From Metallumcola ferriviriculae (GTDB lineage Bacteria; Bacillota; JADQBR01): a DNA stretch of 64,000 nt. Position numbers and translations under genes: made by a program. The notes beneath the pieces are model-generated. The model did not search any database. It was not told the DNA's origin and was given only the letters and a program-made list of their open reading frames with translations. Of this stretch, positions 42,777 through 51,918 are shown piece after piece. How positions within the stretch are numbered: the stretch's first letter is position 1; each line of letters starts with the position of its first letter. The DNA is taken from the NCBI RefSeq assembly GCF_035573695.1, contig NZ_CP121694.1, positions 2,766,501-2,830,500 of the forward strand, written 5' to 3'.

Positions 42777-43440
42777 TGCTCCCAGAGAACTTATCCCGAC
42801 TTTTTTGTTATCCTGAAAACCGATTGTCTTTATCTAATTTCCATGTATTCATTAAAAAAGTCGGGATAACTTTTTATACTAAACCACAAAGTTTCTTAAT
42901 CATCTTCCCAATCTATATCGATATCATCATTGAATAGCGGGTTTAAGCTAGACGTTGCTTTTCGATGGCCTTCTGTTACATCTTAGTGTCAGCATTAGCA
43001 TAATAAGTTAATGTTGTATCTATTTGTGCATGCCCTAGCCATTCAGATAATAGTGATAGTGGCGTACATTAAGAATTTTTAGGGCACTCCTGTGTGAACA
43101 CCACGAATATCTATGTCAAGCGGATGTTTCGATGCTCAAAACAGCACTTGAAAAAGCAAATTCAATGATTGGCAATAATCACCCTAAACCTGCTTGGCAG
43201 GGCGATGAAGAAATGCTTCTAAAGTTGTGTGCCTTAAGTAGTTCTTTGCTTTTTGTTATCCCGAAGATTATGATCTACCAATCATTGAACTAGTTTGTAT
43301 CAGTAAGTCTAATCATATTTACGTAAATCTTAGGGATAACAAAAACATCGGGATAACGCGGCATAAACGCTCTCGCTGTCCCGTAATCATGCGCATCGTT
43401 TTTTCAATACCAAGAGCGCCTTTAGCGGGGTGGTTCTCTC
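42777..43440. other. degraded mobile-element DNA with GTTATCCC boxes
   Basis: Apart from the integrase relic the region holds inverted TTATCCCGACTTTTTT (42791-42806 and, reversed, 42854-42869) and further GTTATCCC/GGGATAAC boxes at 43255, 43333 and 43349. Some of these could be recombinase arm sites. A 53-codon plus-strand frame (43132-43293, starting MLKTALEKANSMIGNNHPKP) has no ribosome binding site and is probably a fragment. Confidence 0.5.
42896..43065 (-). pseudogene. tyrosine recombinase/integrase C-terminal remnant, frameshifted
   Basis: Minus-strand translation gives PLSLLSEWLGHAQIDTTLTY then YANADTKM and a stop (42976-43060), the integrase region around the catalytic Tyr (LGHxxIxTTLxxYAxAD). 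A second frame continues DVTEGHRKATSSLNPLFNDD then IDIDWEDD to a TAA at 42896-42898, the expected C-terminal tail, so a frameshift broke the gene near 42980. Further upstream a degraded RGVHTGVP at about 43095 may be what is left of the HxxR box. The rest of the gene is gone. Confidence 0.8.
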
Positions 43441-43450
43441 CTATGCATTA

Positions 43451-43502
43451 GGTGGCTCCCTCAGATGCACAAGGTGGCTCTAAAACATCATACTGATGGC
43501 TC
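43451..43502 (+). repeat. three GRTGGCTC boxes at a 22-bp period (IS21-like end)
   Basis: GGTGGCTC at 43451 and 43473 and GATGGCTC at 43495, spaced exactly 22 bases. Multiple terminal transposase-binding repeats of this kind are typical of IS21-family ends; no istA or istB frame is left. The following 270 bases to 43772 contain no gene I can support. Confidence 0.5.
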
Positions 43503-43772
43503 TTTCGGATCACAATATGTAGTTGCTTCGCCTGTAGTTAAAACGACTATCAAAACATATGTAGCTAAGATGATTTTGGGACGTCCCCCCTTTTTGGAGG
43601 ATTATCCACTACATATGCCAACATTGGTTCACTATCGTTCCGTTCCAACCACCGCCATCGGCTTCCTTCAGACCCTTTCGTCGCCGAAACGCCCTTGCTT
43701 ACAGCTTGTCTTCCCATTAGCTAGGTGACAGGTTTTCTTTCAAACCATTGGCTCGGCATCATGCCTCGCAAA

Positions 43773-43800
43773 CAAAAAAATACCCCGGAGAACCCGGGGT
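43773..43800 (-). terminator. terminator of the liv-hydrolase operon
   Basis: ACCCCGG and CCGGGGT with a 5-base loop followed by ATTTTTTTG on the minus strand, about 30 bases after the last stop codon of the operon. Confidence 0.8.
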
Positions 43801-43831
43801 TAACCTAAGGTAGGTTGGTAGCATTTTCAGT

Positions 43832-45121
43832 TTAGCTTCTATTAACACCACACCATTTCAGGATAAATGCAGCATAAGTTTGGGTCACTTTTTTTACGCT
43901 ATCTAAGTCTACCCACTCATCGGCTCCATGCATGTTACCCCCAACAGGCCCGTAACATGTGGCCGGGATTCCATAGTATAAGTTATAATGCCTAATATCC
44001 GTGGTACAGGTAGTAGAGATGTATTTTAAATCTGTACCAGTAGTTTGCTGATGCGCCTGTTCTAATACTTTAAAAAGGTCAATATTATTATCCAAACTGA
44101 CTCCTTCTGCTTCAAAACCGTAAAAGCTAATTTCTGGTTCTACTTCCCGGAGCCATTGGTCATTTTTTGCGGCAGCCATCAGCCAGTCTTTTACTTCATT
44201 TTGAATTTCCCGGTAATCTGTTCCTGGGTAAAAGCCAATACGAGCTTCAAAAGTACATTCAGCCGGAACGTTTGAAGGCCAATCGCCAGATTTAATGACT
44301 CCTACATTCACATTTAGCGGGTGGGCGTGTTTTGTAAAATTGAACGGTTTGAGCCGACTATTAATGTGCTGTCTATACTCCGCCAGTGCATTTATAAGGA
44401 CATACGCTTTTTCAATAGCATTAACCGCCCGATCCGCGCGTTCCACATGGGCTCCAGCGCCCTTAACTTTCACCCTTACCCAAATGACTCCTACCTGTGC
44501 CTGCAAAGCAGTAAGTCCAAAAGGCTCGGGTATAAGTGCCCCGTCTGCTACATAACCTCTATCAATGGCTGCCAATGTTCCGTTACCGGTACACTCCTCT
44601 TCGATAACTGTCTTCATCAGAATATCTGCTCCAGGATTTAACCCCAATTCTTTAATAGCCTTCAGCGCAAAAACCATGGCCGCGATACCAGATTTCATAT
44701 CCTGAATCCCCCGACCATACATTTTATTGCCAACAATAGTGGAGCCCCACGGGTCGTACTTCCAGAATGATAGGGGTTCAGGACTAACAACGTCAATATG
44801 TCCCTGAAGAATCAAACTTTTTCCGATTTGCGGGCCTTGATTTCTCCAACGCCCCACAACAACCGGCCTATCCTGATAAGACCATTCAACATGTGAGAAG
44901 CCGTCTAACATTGAGATTTTGTCAATGTCGGGAACAAATTTATCAGTTTCGATTTCCAAATTGTTTTCGAAGTAGCTGGCAATAAATTCCTGGACAGCTC
45001 CTTCGTTACCCAAAGTACTTGGGTACCTGCCTATGTCCTGAAGAAAAGCTACTTCCTCATCCCAAAGTTCTTCTATTTTCTTTAATACCTGTTCTAGGGA
45101 ACCGTCAGGACCCATCTGCAT
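43832..45121 (-). CDS. M20 family metallopeptidase/deacylase (ArgE/DapE-like)
   Basis: 429 residues. Metal-site motifs of M20 enzymes: SLILQGHIDVVSPEPLSFWK (His-x-Asp), MYGRGIQDMKSGIAAMVFAL (bridging Asp), DILMKTVIEEECTGNGTLAA (Glu-Glu), GALIPEPFGLTALQAQVGVI and the terminal GGNMHGADEWVDLDSV (His). It hydrolyses an N-acyl or N-carbamoyl amino acid or small dipeptide; the exact substrate is unclear. Its start overlaps the preceding carbamoylase gene by 17 bases. Last gene of a minus-strand operon headed by livK. Confidence 0.9.
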   Translation of the reverse strand: MQMGPDGSLEQVLKKIEELWDEEVAFLQDIGRYPSTLGNEGAVQEFIASYFENNLEIETDKFVPDIDKISMLDGFSHVEWSYQDRPVVVGRWRNQGPQIGKSLILQGHIDVVSPEPLSFWKYDPWGSTIVGNKMYGRGIQDMKSGIAAMVFALKAIKELGLNPGADILMKTVIEEECTGNGTLAAIDRGYVADGALIPEPFGLTALQAQVGVIWVRVKVKGAGAHVERADRAVNAIEKAYVLINALAEYRQHINSRLKPFNFTKHAHPLNVNVGVIKSGDWPSNVPAECTFEARIGFYPGTDYREIQNEVKDWLMAAAKNDQWLREVEPEISFYGFEAEGVSLDNNIDLFKVLEQAHQQTTGTDLKYISTTCTTDIRHYNLYYGIPATCYGPVGGNMHGADEWVDLDSVKKVTQTYAAFILKWCGVNRS

Positions 45122-46382
45122 GATAATCCACCCTTTCCTCTGTCTTTTGTGCTAAGGCCTGAACTGTGTACAGTAATACGTTTACACCTTTTTCAATATC
45201 TTCCCATCGTGTAAACTCTTCTTGGCAATGGCTTCTTCCTTTTACACTGGGTACAAAAATCATCGCCGATGGAACAATGTCATTCATGTACTTAGCATCA
45301 TGCCCTGCCCCGCTTATCATAGAACGAACAGGATAACCATGAGCAGTAGACCCTGCGTAAACATAACTAATGATTTCTTGGGAAAACTGGGTTGCAGCAA
45401 TGTCCCAAATCACGTTAGTACTTACAGTCACGCCCCCGCTAGCGGCAATAGTAGCAATCTTTTCCTGAATCATGCTAATCGCCTTTCCCCTAACACTGTC
45501 TTGGGGATGCCGAACATCCACTGAAAAAACCGCTGTGCTGGGAATACAGTTAATAACGTTGGGGGAAATCTTGATTTGACCTGTAGTTGCGGTCAAATCC
45601 TCGTCCAGCACTCTGACCAATTGATTAATCACAGATATCATCTTGGCTGTAACAACCAAAGCGTCCCTACGCATAACCATCGGAGTGGGGCCGGCATGGT
45701 TAGATTCACCGGTGACAGTAACCTCTATCCAGGTCATGCCACTAATGCCCTCAACCGCTGCCACAGGAAAGTTTTCCTTTTCCAGTACCGGTCCTTGTTC
45801 TATATGCAGCTCTAAGTAACGGTGAATATCTTTTGGGCGATCCTCGGCGGAACCGAAATATCCCACCCTCTTTAATTCCTCATCAAAACGCCTGCCTTCT
45901 TTATCCTTTCGACCTAAGATAAAATCTTTCTCAAAAACTCCGGCTATACCACCAGAACCTAACATAGGCGGTTGAAACCGAGCTCCCTCCTCATTAGTAA
46001 AGCTAACTATTTCTATGGGATGTTCCGTTTCAATGTGATGATCGTTTAATACATGAACAACTTCTAACCCTGCAAGTACCCCTAAGATACCATCAAACTT
46101 TCCTCCAGCCGGCTGGGTGTCTAAATGGGAACCAATCATCACAGGAGCTGCTCCGGGCTTTTTTCCTTTTCTCCGGCCGTAAATATTGCCAAAGTCATCT
46201 ACCCTTACTGTTAGACCAGCATCCTGCAGCCAGTTAACGAAAATATCTCGCATAGCCTTGTCCTCATTAGATAATGCCAACCGGCATAAACCACCATCAG
46301 CCAACGCACCAATCTTAGAACTGACATCAATCATTGCCTGCAGGCGGGGGAGATTAATGGTAAGTAACTCATTCATGTCCAT
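45105..46382 (-). CDS. N-carbamoyl-L-amino-acid hydrolase / allantoate amidohydrolase family
   Basis: 425 residues, M20 (AmaB/AllC/HyuC) family: IGSHLDTQPAGGKFDGILGV (His-x-Asp and second Asp), EIVSFTNEEGARFQPPMLGS (Glu-Glu), YLELHIEQGPVLEKENFPVA (His), GESNHAGPTPMVMRRDALVV and MISGAGHDAKYMNDIVPSAM (His). It removes a carbamoyl or ureido group giving amino acid, CO2 and ammonia. With the nitrilase-type enzyme upstream and a liv-type importer it suggests use of hydantoins, ureido acids or carbamoyl amino acids. GGAG lies 8 bases before the ATG. Confidence 0.92.
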   Translation of the reverse strand: MDMNELLTINLPRLQAMIDVSSKIGALADGGLCRLALSNEDKAMRDIFVNWLQDAGLTVRVDDFGNIYGRRKGKKPGAAPVMIGSHLDTQPAGGKFDGILGVLAGLEVVHVLNDHHIETEHPIEIVSFTNEEGARFQPPMLGSGGIAGVFEKDFILGRKDKEGRRFDEELKRVGYFGSAEDRPKDIHRYLELHIEQGPVLEKENFPVAAVEGISGMTWIEVTVTGESNHAGPTPMVMRRDALVVTAKMISVINQLVRVLDEDLTATTGQIKISPNVINCIPSTAVFSVDVRHPQDSVRGKAISMIQEKIATIAASGGVTVSTNVIWDIAATQFSQEIISYVYAGSTAHGYPVRSMISGAGHDAKYMNDIVPSAMIFVPSVKGRSHCQEEFTRWEDIEKGVNVLLYTVQALAQKTEERVDYHADGS

Positions 46383-46414
46383 ATTGTCAACTCCAATCTA
46401 AAACAAAGCCTGTT

Positions 46415-47257
46415 TTATTTTTCAATTAAGCGATTATATAGCTCTGGCCTCCTACGCCCAAACAAATCATTAATGTGTTCTACAGGTTTACCAGGAGCCG
46501 GCGGGTAATACACCTGTTTCTTTCGAGCAATGTCTAAATCCAGTTCTGCGAAAATGATAGTTTCGTCCTTATCATTGGCTTGAGCCAATATCTCACCATG
46601 AACACCAAATATACTGCTTCTGCCAAGAAACTTAAATCCTCTTTCTTCGCCAATCCGGTCAGAAGACACTACGTAGGCCCTATTTTCATTAGCCCGGGTA
46701 GGAAGTAAATAATCCACCTGGGCACTGGCGGTGATAGGCAAGTTAGTGATGTGAACAAGTATTTCGGCACCCTCCAACGCAAGCACCCGAGCGTGTTCGG
46801 GAAAACGGACATCATAGCAAACTAGCGGTCCGAGTTTACCCACTGGGGTCTCTATCACTGTAAATGGTTCGTTACCCGGTAAAACAAAATTGTCGACGCC
46901 CAAATTTGACAGATGAGATTTTCTATATTTTGCTTCAACTCCTTTAGGTCCAATTACAACAAACGAATTAAAAATATTACCGGCATCTTTTTCAACCATG
47001 CCCACTACAATCCAAACATGGGCACTTTTCGCTAAATCAACAATTTTTTCTAGCGACTCACCATCAGCTGATATGGCTGCACTGGTTGCTTCATTTTCAC
47101 TTTCATAACAATACCCCGTTAAGGAGCATTCAGGAAACACCACTAGGTTTGCACCTTTTGTTATAGCTTCATTGGCCAGCACCACTGTCTTATCAATATT
47201 TTCGTCTGCCGCAAATATTTTGGGATTCATTTGGACCGACGCCACTTTTACCAGCAT
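46415..47257 (-). CDS. carbon-nitrogen hydrolase (nitrilase superfamily; ureidopropionase/carbamoylase-like)
   Basis: 280 residues with the catalytic triad of the superfamily: Glu in LVVFPECSLTGYCYESEN (about 42), Lys in VEAKYRKSHLSNLGVDNFVL (about 112) and Cys in GPLVCYDVRFPEHARVLALE (about 147). Such enzymes hydrolyse carbamoyl-beta-alanine, carbamoylputrescine, omega-amides or similar. The two M20 enzymes downstream favour an N-carbamoyl or amide substrate imported by the liv system. AAGGAGGG precedes the ATG. Confidence 0.9.
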   Translation of the reverse strand: MLVKVASVQMNPKIFAADENIDKTVVLANEAITKGANLVVFPECSLTGYCYESENEATSAAISADGESLEKIVDLAKSAHVWIVVGMVEKDAGNIFNSFVVIGPKGVEAKYRKSHLSNLGVDNFVLPGNEPFTVIETPVGKLGPLVCYDVRFPEHARVLALEGAEILVHITNLPITASAQVDYLLPTRANENRAYVVSSDRIGEERGFKFLGRSSIFGVHGEILAQANDKDETIIFAELDLDIARKKQVYYPPAPGKPVEHINDLFGRRRPELYNRLIEK

Positions 47258-47297
47258 GCTATCCCTCCTTGTTTAAATAAATTCCATAAATATGACT

Positions 47298-47999
47298 TTA
47301 CCCTAAATAAGCTTCTATAACTGCCTGGTCGTTTAATAATGTTTTGGAATCGCCAGACAAAACTATTTTCCCTGTTTCCAGTACATACGCCCGTTCGGCT
47401 GTTTCCAAAGCAAGGTGCGCATTCTGCTCAATGAGTAAAATGGTAATACCTTTATCACGAACTTTTTCTATAACGTCAAACACCGTGTCCACCAAAACCG
47501 GTGCCAATCCTAGGGACGGTTCATCAAGCATCATCAATTTTGGTTTCGATAGTAAGCCTCTGCTTAAAGCCAACATTTGTTGTTCCCCACCAGATAAAGT
47601 CCCGGCCATTTGGTCAAGACGGTCCTTCAAAATGGGAAATAGAGAATAAACTTCTTCTAGATCTTCCTTAACCTGTTCCTTATCTTTTCTCTGATATGCT
47701 CCAACTTTCAAATTCTCTGCCACTGTCATATTTGAAAAAATTTTTCTTCCTTCGGGGACTTGCACCAATCCCCGGTTAACCACCGTATCCGGAGACAACC
47801 GGTCTACTTCTTCTTCTTCAAAGGTAATTGACCCATGGCTAGGGCGGATTAGTCCGGAAATTGTCCTGAGAAGGGTCGATTTGCCTGCACCGTTCGCCCC
47901 TATTAATGTCACTATTTCACCCTGTTTTACTTCTAAGGAAATACCTTTTAATGCGTGAACATGCCCATAACTCACTTGCAGATCTGTTACTTTAAGCAT
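47298..47999 (-). CDS. livF: branched-chain-amino-acid-type ABC transporter ATPase LivF
   Basis: 233 residues: Walker A TLIGANGAGKSTLLRTISGL, Q-loop VPEGRKIFSN, signature GTLSGGEQQMLALSRGL, Walker B KLMMLDEPSLGLAPVLVDTV, H-loop LLIEQNAHLALE. Energises import with LivG. The second ATG (47999) is chosen because GGAGG lies 7 bases upstream; the first ATG abuts it. Overlaps livG by 8 bases. Confidence 0.95.
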   Translation of the reverse strand: MLKVTDLQVSYGHVHALKGISLEVKQGEIVTLIGANGAGKSTLLRTISGLIRPSHGSITFEEEEVDRLSPDTVVNRGLVQVPEGRKIFSNMTVAENLKVGAYQRKDKEQVKEDLEEVYSLFPILKDRLDQMAGTLSGGEQQMLALSRGLLSKPKLMMLDEPSLGLAPVLVDTVFDVIEKVRDKGITILLIEQNAHLALETAERAYVLETGKIVLSGDSKTLLNDQAVIEAYLG

Positions 48000-48768
48000 T
48001 CTCATACCTCCGTCCCAGGTATGCTTGAATTACCTTTGGATTTTTTGTCACTTTATCGTAAGGCCCCTGGTCCAGTAGCTGTCCAAAATGCAGCACCGCA
48101 ATCTCGTCGCAAATTCCCTTAACCAATTTCATATCATGTTCTATTAAGAAGATCGTTTTGTCTTGGCATTGTAGGTTCTTAATCAGCTTCATCAATTCGG
48201 CCGTTTCTACGGGATTCAATCCCGCCGCTGGTTCATCCAGAAAAATTAACTCTGCACCAGTAGCGAGAGCCCTCACTATCTCCACTTTACGCTTTAATCC
48301 CTGAGGTAAATCGCTTGCCTCTTCATCCCGCAAATCTGACAGTTTATACTCTTCAATTAATTTATTAGTAAATTGCCGAGCTCTGACTTCTTGAGAGCAA
48401 AAACTTTTAGAAAGGAAAAAAGATGCAAAAAGCCCGTATTTTAATTGGTAATGTGTTGCCAGAAAAATATTTTCAAAAACCGTATGTCCTTTTAGAAGAC
48501 GTATGTTTTGAAAAGTACGGGATATCCCTAAAGTGGTAATCTGATGGGCTTTCAAGGATGTAATATCCTTCCCTTTAAAATGAATGGTACCGTTGGTCGG
48601 TTTGTATATTCCGGTCAGTAGGTTAAACATTGTTGTTTTACCTGCACCATTTGGGCCGATTAGACCGAAAATTTGTCCATTTTTTATGCTTAAAGAAACC
48701 TTGTTAAGCGCCATAACACCACCAAAATGAATGGACAATTCCTTAGTCTGCAGTATTGGCTGGCTCAT
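47992..48768 (-). CDS. livG: branched-chain-amino-acid-type ABC transporter ATPase LivG
   Basis: 258 residues: Walker A GLIGPNGAGKTTMFNLLTGI, ISRTFQNIRLL, a family-specific insertion of about 20 residues (QLKYGLFASFFLSKSFCSQE), signature ASDLPQGLKRKVEIVRALAT, Walker B ELIFLDEPAAGLNP, H-loop FLIEHDMKLVKGI. The signature has DLPQG in place of LSGGQ, as is common in LivG (SYGxQR variants). Overlaps livM by 26 bases. Confidence 0.95.
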   Translation of the reverse strand: MSQPILQTKELSIHFGGVMALNKVSLSIKNGQIFGLIGPNGAGKTTMFNLLTGIYKPTNGTIHFKGKDITSLKAHQITTLGISRTFQNIRLLKGHTVFENIFLATHYQLKYGLFASFFLSKSFCSQEVRARQFTNKLIEEYKLSDLRDEEASDLPQGLKRKVEIVRALATGAELIFLDEPAAGLNPVETAELMKLIKNLQCQDKTIFLIEHDMKLVKGICDEIAVLHFGQLLDQGPYDKVTKNPKVIQAYLGRRYENA

Positions 48769-49738
48769 GAGTTTTCGCTCCTTCCTTGTGGTCCTTTTTT
48801 GCTCCAGTCAAGTTTACTTTTCTAGCCACATCAACAATTAAACCACTTAAGCCTTTAGGCGCGAAAACAACAACCACAACAATCAGAACACCGTAAATAA
48901 ACATTTGGTATTCAGCAAATGCCCGCAAATATTCCGATAAAACTGTAATAAACAGCCCACCAATGACAGCGCCGGATATGCTGCCGATGCCACCGATAAG
49001 CAGCATCAACAAAATATTAATAGATCCTGCTAATTTAAATGTTTCCGGGCTTAAAAACAGTACAAAATGCGCATAATTTGCGCCGGCAAAACCTGCTAAA
49101 GCAGCACTCCAAGTAAAAGCTAGCATCTTATAATACGTAACATCAACACCCATGGCCGTGGCGGTTACTTCATCGGTACGTATGGCCACTAGGGCACGAC
49201 CGACTTTTGAATTGATCAACCTTTGAGAGAAATATATTGTCACAATCACAAAAAATAAAATCATAATGTAATAATGGATTTTGCTACTAAAGTCTAGGAC
49301 AAAAATTTTCTCCGGGCGTGGAATGCCACTTAAACCCATGGGTCCATGCGTTAAATCAATCCAGTTATTAAGTACCAAATGCACTATCTCGCCAAAACCA
49401 AGGGTGGCAATAGCAAAAAAGTGGCCTCTTAAACGAAGGACTGGATATCCAACCAATACCCCAAATACGGCTGCCACCGGAATAGACGCTGCCATGCTTA
49501 ACCAAACCGGCACCCCCCGTAAAGCCAGCAAGGCTGAAGCATAGGCACCAATACCAAAAAACGCTGCGTGGCCTAGTGAAATCTGACCAACGAAGCCCGA
49601 TATCAGATTGAGGCTAAGAACAAGTATTACGTTAATACCCGCCATTATCATGATATGAACAAAATAGTTATTGTGAATTATAAAGGGAAATATGAAAAAG
49701 AGTATCGCGCATATAATTAGAAGCCATTTTTTTTTCAT
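48743..49738 (-). CDS. livM: branched-chain-amino-acid-type ABC transporter permease LivM
   Basis: 331 residues with about nine membrane helices. NLISGFVGQISLGHAAFFGI, AIATLGFGEIVHLVLNNWID and LLIGGIGSISGAVIGGLFIT are LivM hallmarks; a charged C-terminal tail follows (ARKVNLTGAKKDHKEGAKTH). Its ATG follows the livH stop codon without any intervening base. Confidence 0.95.
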   Translation of the reverse strand: MKKKWLLIICAILFFIFPFIIHNNYFVHIMIMAGINVILVLSLNLISGFVGQISLGHAAFFGIGAYASALLALRGVPVWLSMAASIPVAAVFGVLVGYPVLRLRGHFFAIATLGFGEIVHLVLNNWIDLTHGPMGLSGIPRPEKIFVLDFSSKIHYYIMILFFVIVTIYFSQRLINSKVGRALVAIRTDEVTATAMGVDVTYYKMLAFTWSAALAGFAGANYAHFVLFLSPETFKLAGSINILLMLLIGGIGSISGAVIGGLFITVLSEYLRAFAEYQMFIYGVLIVVVVVFAPKGLSGLIVDVARKVNLTGAKKDHKEGAKTHEPANTAD

Positions 49739-50629
49739 TTATACCTTCTCCTGTACGTTTTTTCCAAAAAGCCCTTCAGGCTTAAACAAAAGAACGAGGA
49801 TCATAATCAGAAAGGCAACTACATCCTTGTACTCAGATGACCAGTATCCAGCGGCATAGGTCTCCACTAGGCCCAAGGTGAAGCCTCCGGCTATAGCCCC
49901 CGTAACGTTACCAATACCCCCTAACAGCACTACAACGAAAGCCTTAACCGTTGCGGCAACTCCCATGGTTGGATAGACACTAAATATCGGTGCCAACAGG
50001 ATGCCCGCGGCAGCTCCAAGCCCGGAACCAATGGCAAATGTCATGACAATAATGGTTCTGGCCTTAATTCCCATAAGTTTTGCCGTTTCCATATCAAATG
50101 CACAAGAACGCATGGCAATACCTAGTTTGGTTCGTTGAATTACATAATACAAAATTCCAATCAGCACCAGAGAAACCACTACCACAAAAAGTCTGTGCCC
50201 GCTCAATACGGCTCCGGCAAATGTAAATTGGGTGTTAGCAAACGGCGAAGGTAAATTCCTGGGGTCAGGACCCCAGATTAACTGGACTCCGTTTTGCAAC
50301 AGAATGGAAACCCCCAGGGAACTGACTAATAAATTTACCCGGTCAGAATTTTCTAGAGGCCTGAAGGCAAGCCTTTCCATAATAACACCCAGGATGCTCA
50401 CAATTACTATAGCGATGGGTATTACCACCAAGTAGGGAAGATTTAAACCGATTACCAAAGAAACGGCAACAAAAGCCCCCATCATTAGTAACTCACCATG
50501 GGCAAAATTTATCATGTCAAGCATGCCTAGTATCATGGTTAATCCAAATGCTGTCAATACGTAACTGCTTCCCATCACCAGTCCATTGACGGTTTGTTGT
50601 AAGAACTCGCTAATGCTACTCACCTCCAA
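49739..50629 (-). CDS. livH: branched-chain-amino-acid-type ABC transporter permease LivH
   Basis: 296 codons as drawn. FGLTMILGMLDMINFAHGEL, LVSSLGVSILLQNGVQLIWG and VVLLGGIGNVTGAIAGGFTL are LivH motifs; about eight helices. The frame opens with TTG GAG GTG AGT AGC ATT AGC GAG. The GGAGGTGAG inside it is an ideal ribosome binding site for the ATT at 50614, which would give the usual LivH N-terminus (M)SEFLQQTVNGL. The in-frame TTG and GTG are too close to the box. The true start is therefore perhaps the unusual ATT. Confidence 0.93.
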   Translation of the reverse strand: MEVSSISEFLQQTVNGLVMGSSYVLTAFGLTMILGMLDMINFAHGELLMMGAFVAVSLVIGLNLPYLVVIPIAIVIVSILGVIMERLAFRPLENSDRVNLLVSSLGVSILLQNGVQLIWGPDPRNLPSPFANTQFTFAGAVLSGHRLFVVVVSLVLIGILYYVIQRTKLGIAMRSCAFDMETAKLMGIKARTIIVMTFAIGSGLGAAAGILLAPIFSVYPTMGVAATVKAFVVVLLGGIGNVTGAIAGGFTLGLVETYAAGYWSSEYKDVVAFLIMILVLLFKPEGLFGKNVQEKV

Positions 50630-50636
50630 AAATGCT

Positions 50637-50676
50637 ACAGTTCTATCCCTGGGGATTTGCCCAGGGATAGAACTGT
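50637..50676 (-). other. 16-bp intercistronic hairpin between livK and livH
   Basis: ACAGTTCTATCCCTGG and CCAGGGATAGAACTGT form a perfect 16-bp stem with an 8-base loop. It fills the livK-livH gap and is not followed by a clear T run, so it probably protects the livK part of the mRNA or partially terminates, giving excess binding protein. Confidence 0.8.
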
Positions 50677-50682
50677 TTGACT

Positions 50683-51882
50683 TTACTTTGTATCCTTCTC
50701 AGACCCAATGGGAACACGTTTCCCATCTTCAATTCTTACAAATAACAAGCCTTTTGAGGCCTGGCCGTTTTCATCAAAAGTAGTAGGACCACAAATACCC
50801 GGCAAGTCCTTAATTTGAGTCATAGCTTCACGGATTTTCTCCCTTTCACCACTACCAGCCATTCTAATTGCTTCAGCCAGAATTTTCGCTGCTTCATAAC
50901 CATTAGCTGCATACATATCAGGATTCATTCCATATTTTTCGTTGTAATTTTCTACAAATTCTTTTGACTCAGGAAAATATTCGTATGCCCCAGGTTCAAA
51001 ATAACTAACGTGAATCATTCCTTCTGCAGCCCCTTCAGCCAGTTCTGCGAACTTATCATTAGTGAAACCACCCAATCCGAGCCATTGAGTTTCCAGGCCT
51101 AAATCCCGAGCCTGTTTCAATATCTGAGCACCTTCAGTGATTAAGCCCGCAATAAACACTGCATCAGGATTTAAATTCTTAAATTTGGTCAGCTGGGCAT
51201 AGAAATCTTTATCACCGTGGTTATAATATTCAACAGCCATGATATTGGCGCCCAATCCTTCAGCTGTCTCTTTATACTGTTCGGCCCCGGAGCGACCATA
51301 ATCTGTGTTTTCGGCGATAATCGCAACATTTTTTAAATTCAGTTTCTTTGTGACAAATTTGGCAAGTTGAGGTCCTTGGAAGCTGTTAGGCATTAAGTTA
51401 CGAAACATATAAGGATGCCCCGGCTCGGTAATGCTGTCTGCTGTGGAGCCCGGTGTCAGCTGAACCACTTTTTCTCTTTCGGTAACCGCACGGACCGCCA
51501 ATGTCACTGACGAATTGAAGTTGGCAAGTATTGCAGACACGTTATCTTGAGTGATCAATTTTTCTGCAGCGTTTACGCCCTCGGTAGGAATACTTTTATC
51601 GTCTTCAAATATTATTTTAAGCTCCGCACCGTTGACACCTCCGTCACCATTTACCTCATCTATTGCCATGGAAATACCCCGCTTAAAACTCTGCCCCTGA
51701 TATGCGGACCCAGAGGTCAACGGAAAAATTCCACCAATAGTGATGGTATCGGCCGTCTCATTGGACCCTGTTTCTTGACCCGTTTCTTGGCCAGTCCCTT
51801 CACCTGCTTGACTACCACAACCTGTCAAAAACACACCCACTAAAAAAATCACGGACAACAAAATAACAAACTTTTTCTTCAC
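50683..51882 (-). CDS. livK: liv-type ABC transporter substrate-binding lipoprotein
   Basis: 399 residues. Lipoprotein signal KKKFVILLSVIFLVGVFLTG followed by Cys22. A linker rich in Gly, Thr and Glu follows (AGEGTGQETGQETGSNETAD), then the periplasmic-binding fold type I of the Leu/Ile/Val family: TITIGGIFPLTSGSAYQGQS, AILANFNSSVTLAVRAVTER, NLKNVAIIAENTDYGRSGAE, VFIAGLITEGAQILKQARDL. In this family ligands range from amino acids to urea and amides. The start is GTG 51882 with AAGGAGG 9 bases upstream. First gene of the operon. Confidence 0.94.
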   Translation of the reverse strand: MKKKFVILLSVIFLVGVFLTGCGSQAGEGTGQETGQETGSNETADTITIGGIFPLTSGSAYQGQSFKRGISMAIDEVNGDGGVNGAELKIIFEDDKSIPTEGVNAAEKLITQDNVSAILANFNSSVTLAVRAVTEREKVVQLTPGSTADSITEPGHPYMFRNLMPNSFQGPQLAKFVTKKLNLKNVAIIAENTDYGRSGAEQYKETAEGLGANIMAVEYYNHGDKDFYAQLTKFKNLNPDAVFIAGLITEGAQILKQARDLGLETQWLGLGGFTNDKFAELAEGAAEGMIHVSYFEPGAYEYFPESKEFVENYNEKYGMNPDMYAANGYEAAKILAEAIRMAGSGEREKIREAMTQIKDLPGICGPTTFDENGQASKGLLFVRIEDGKRVPIGSEKDTK

Positions 51883-51918
51883 AATATATCGCCTCCTTAA
51901 TGTTATACCTATAAGAGA

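Noticed and set aside
43465-43728. 87-codon plus-strand frame in the graveyard region
   Set aside because: Lies across the IS21-like boxes; no ribosome binding site and no family.
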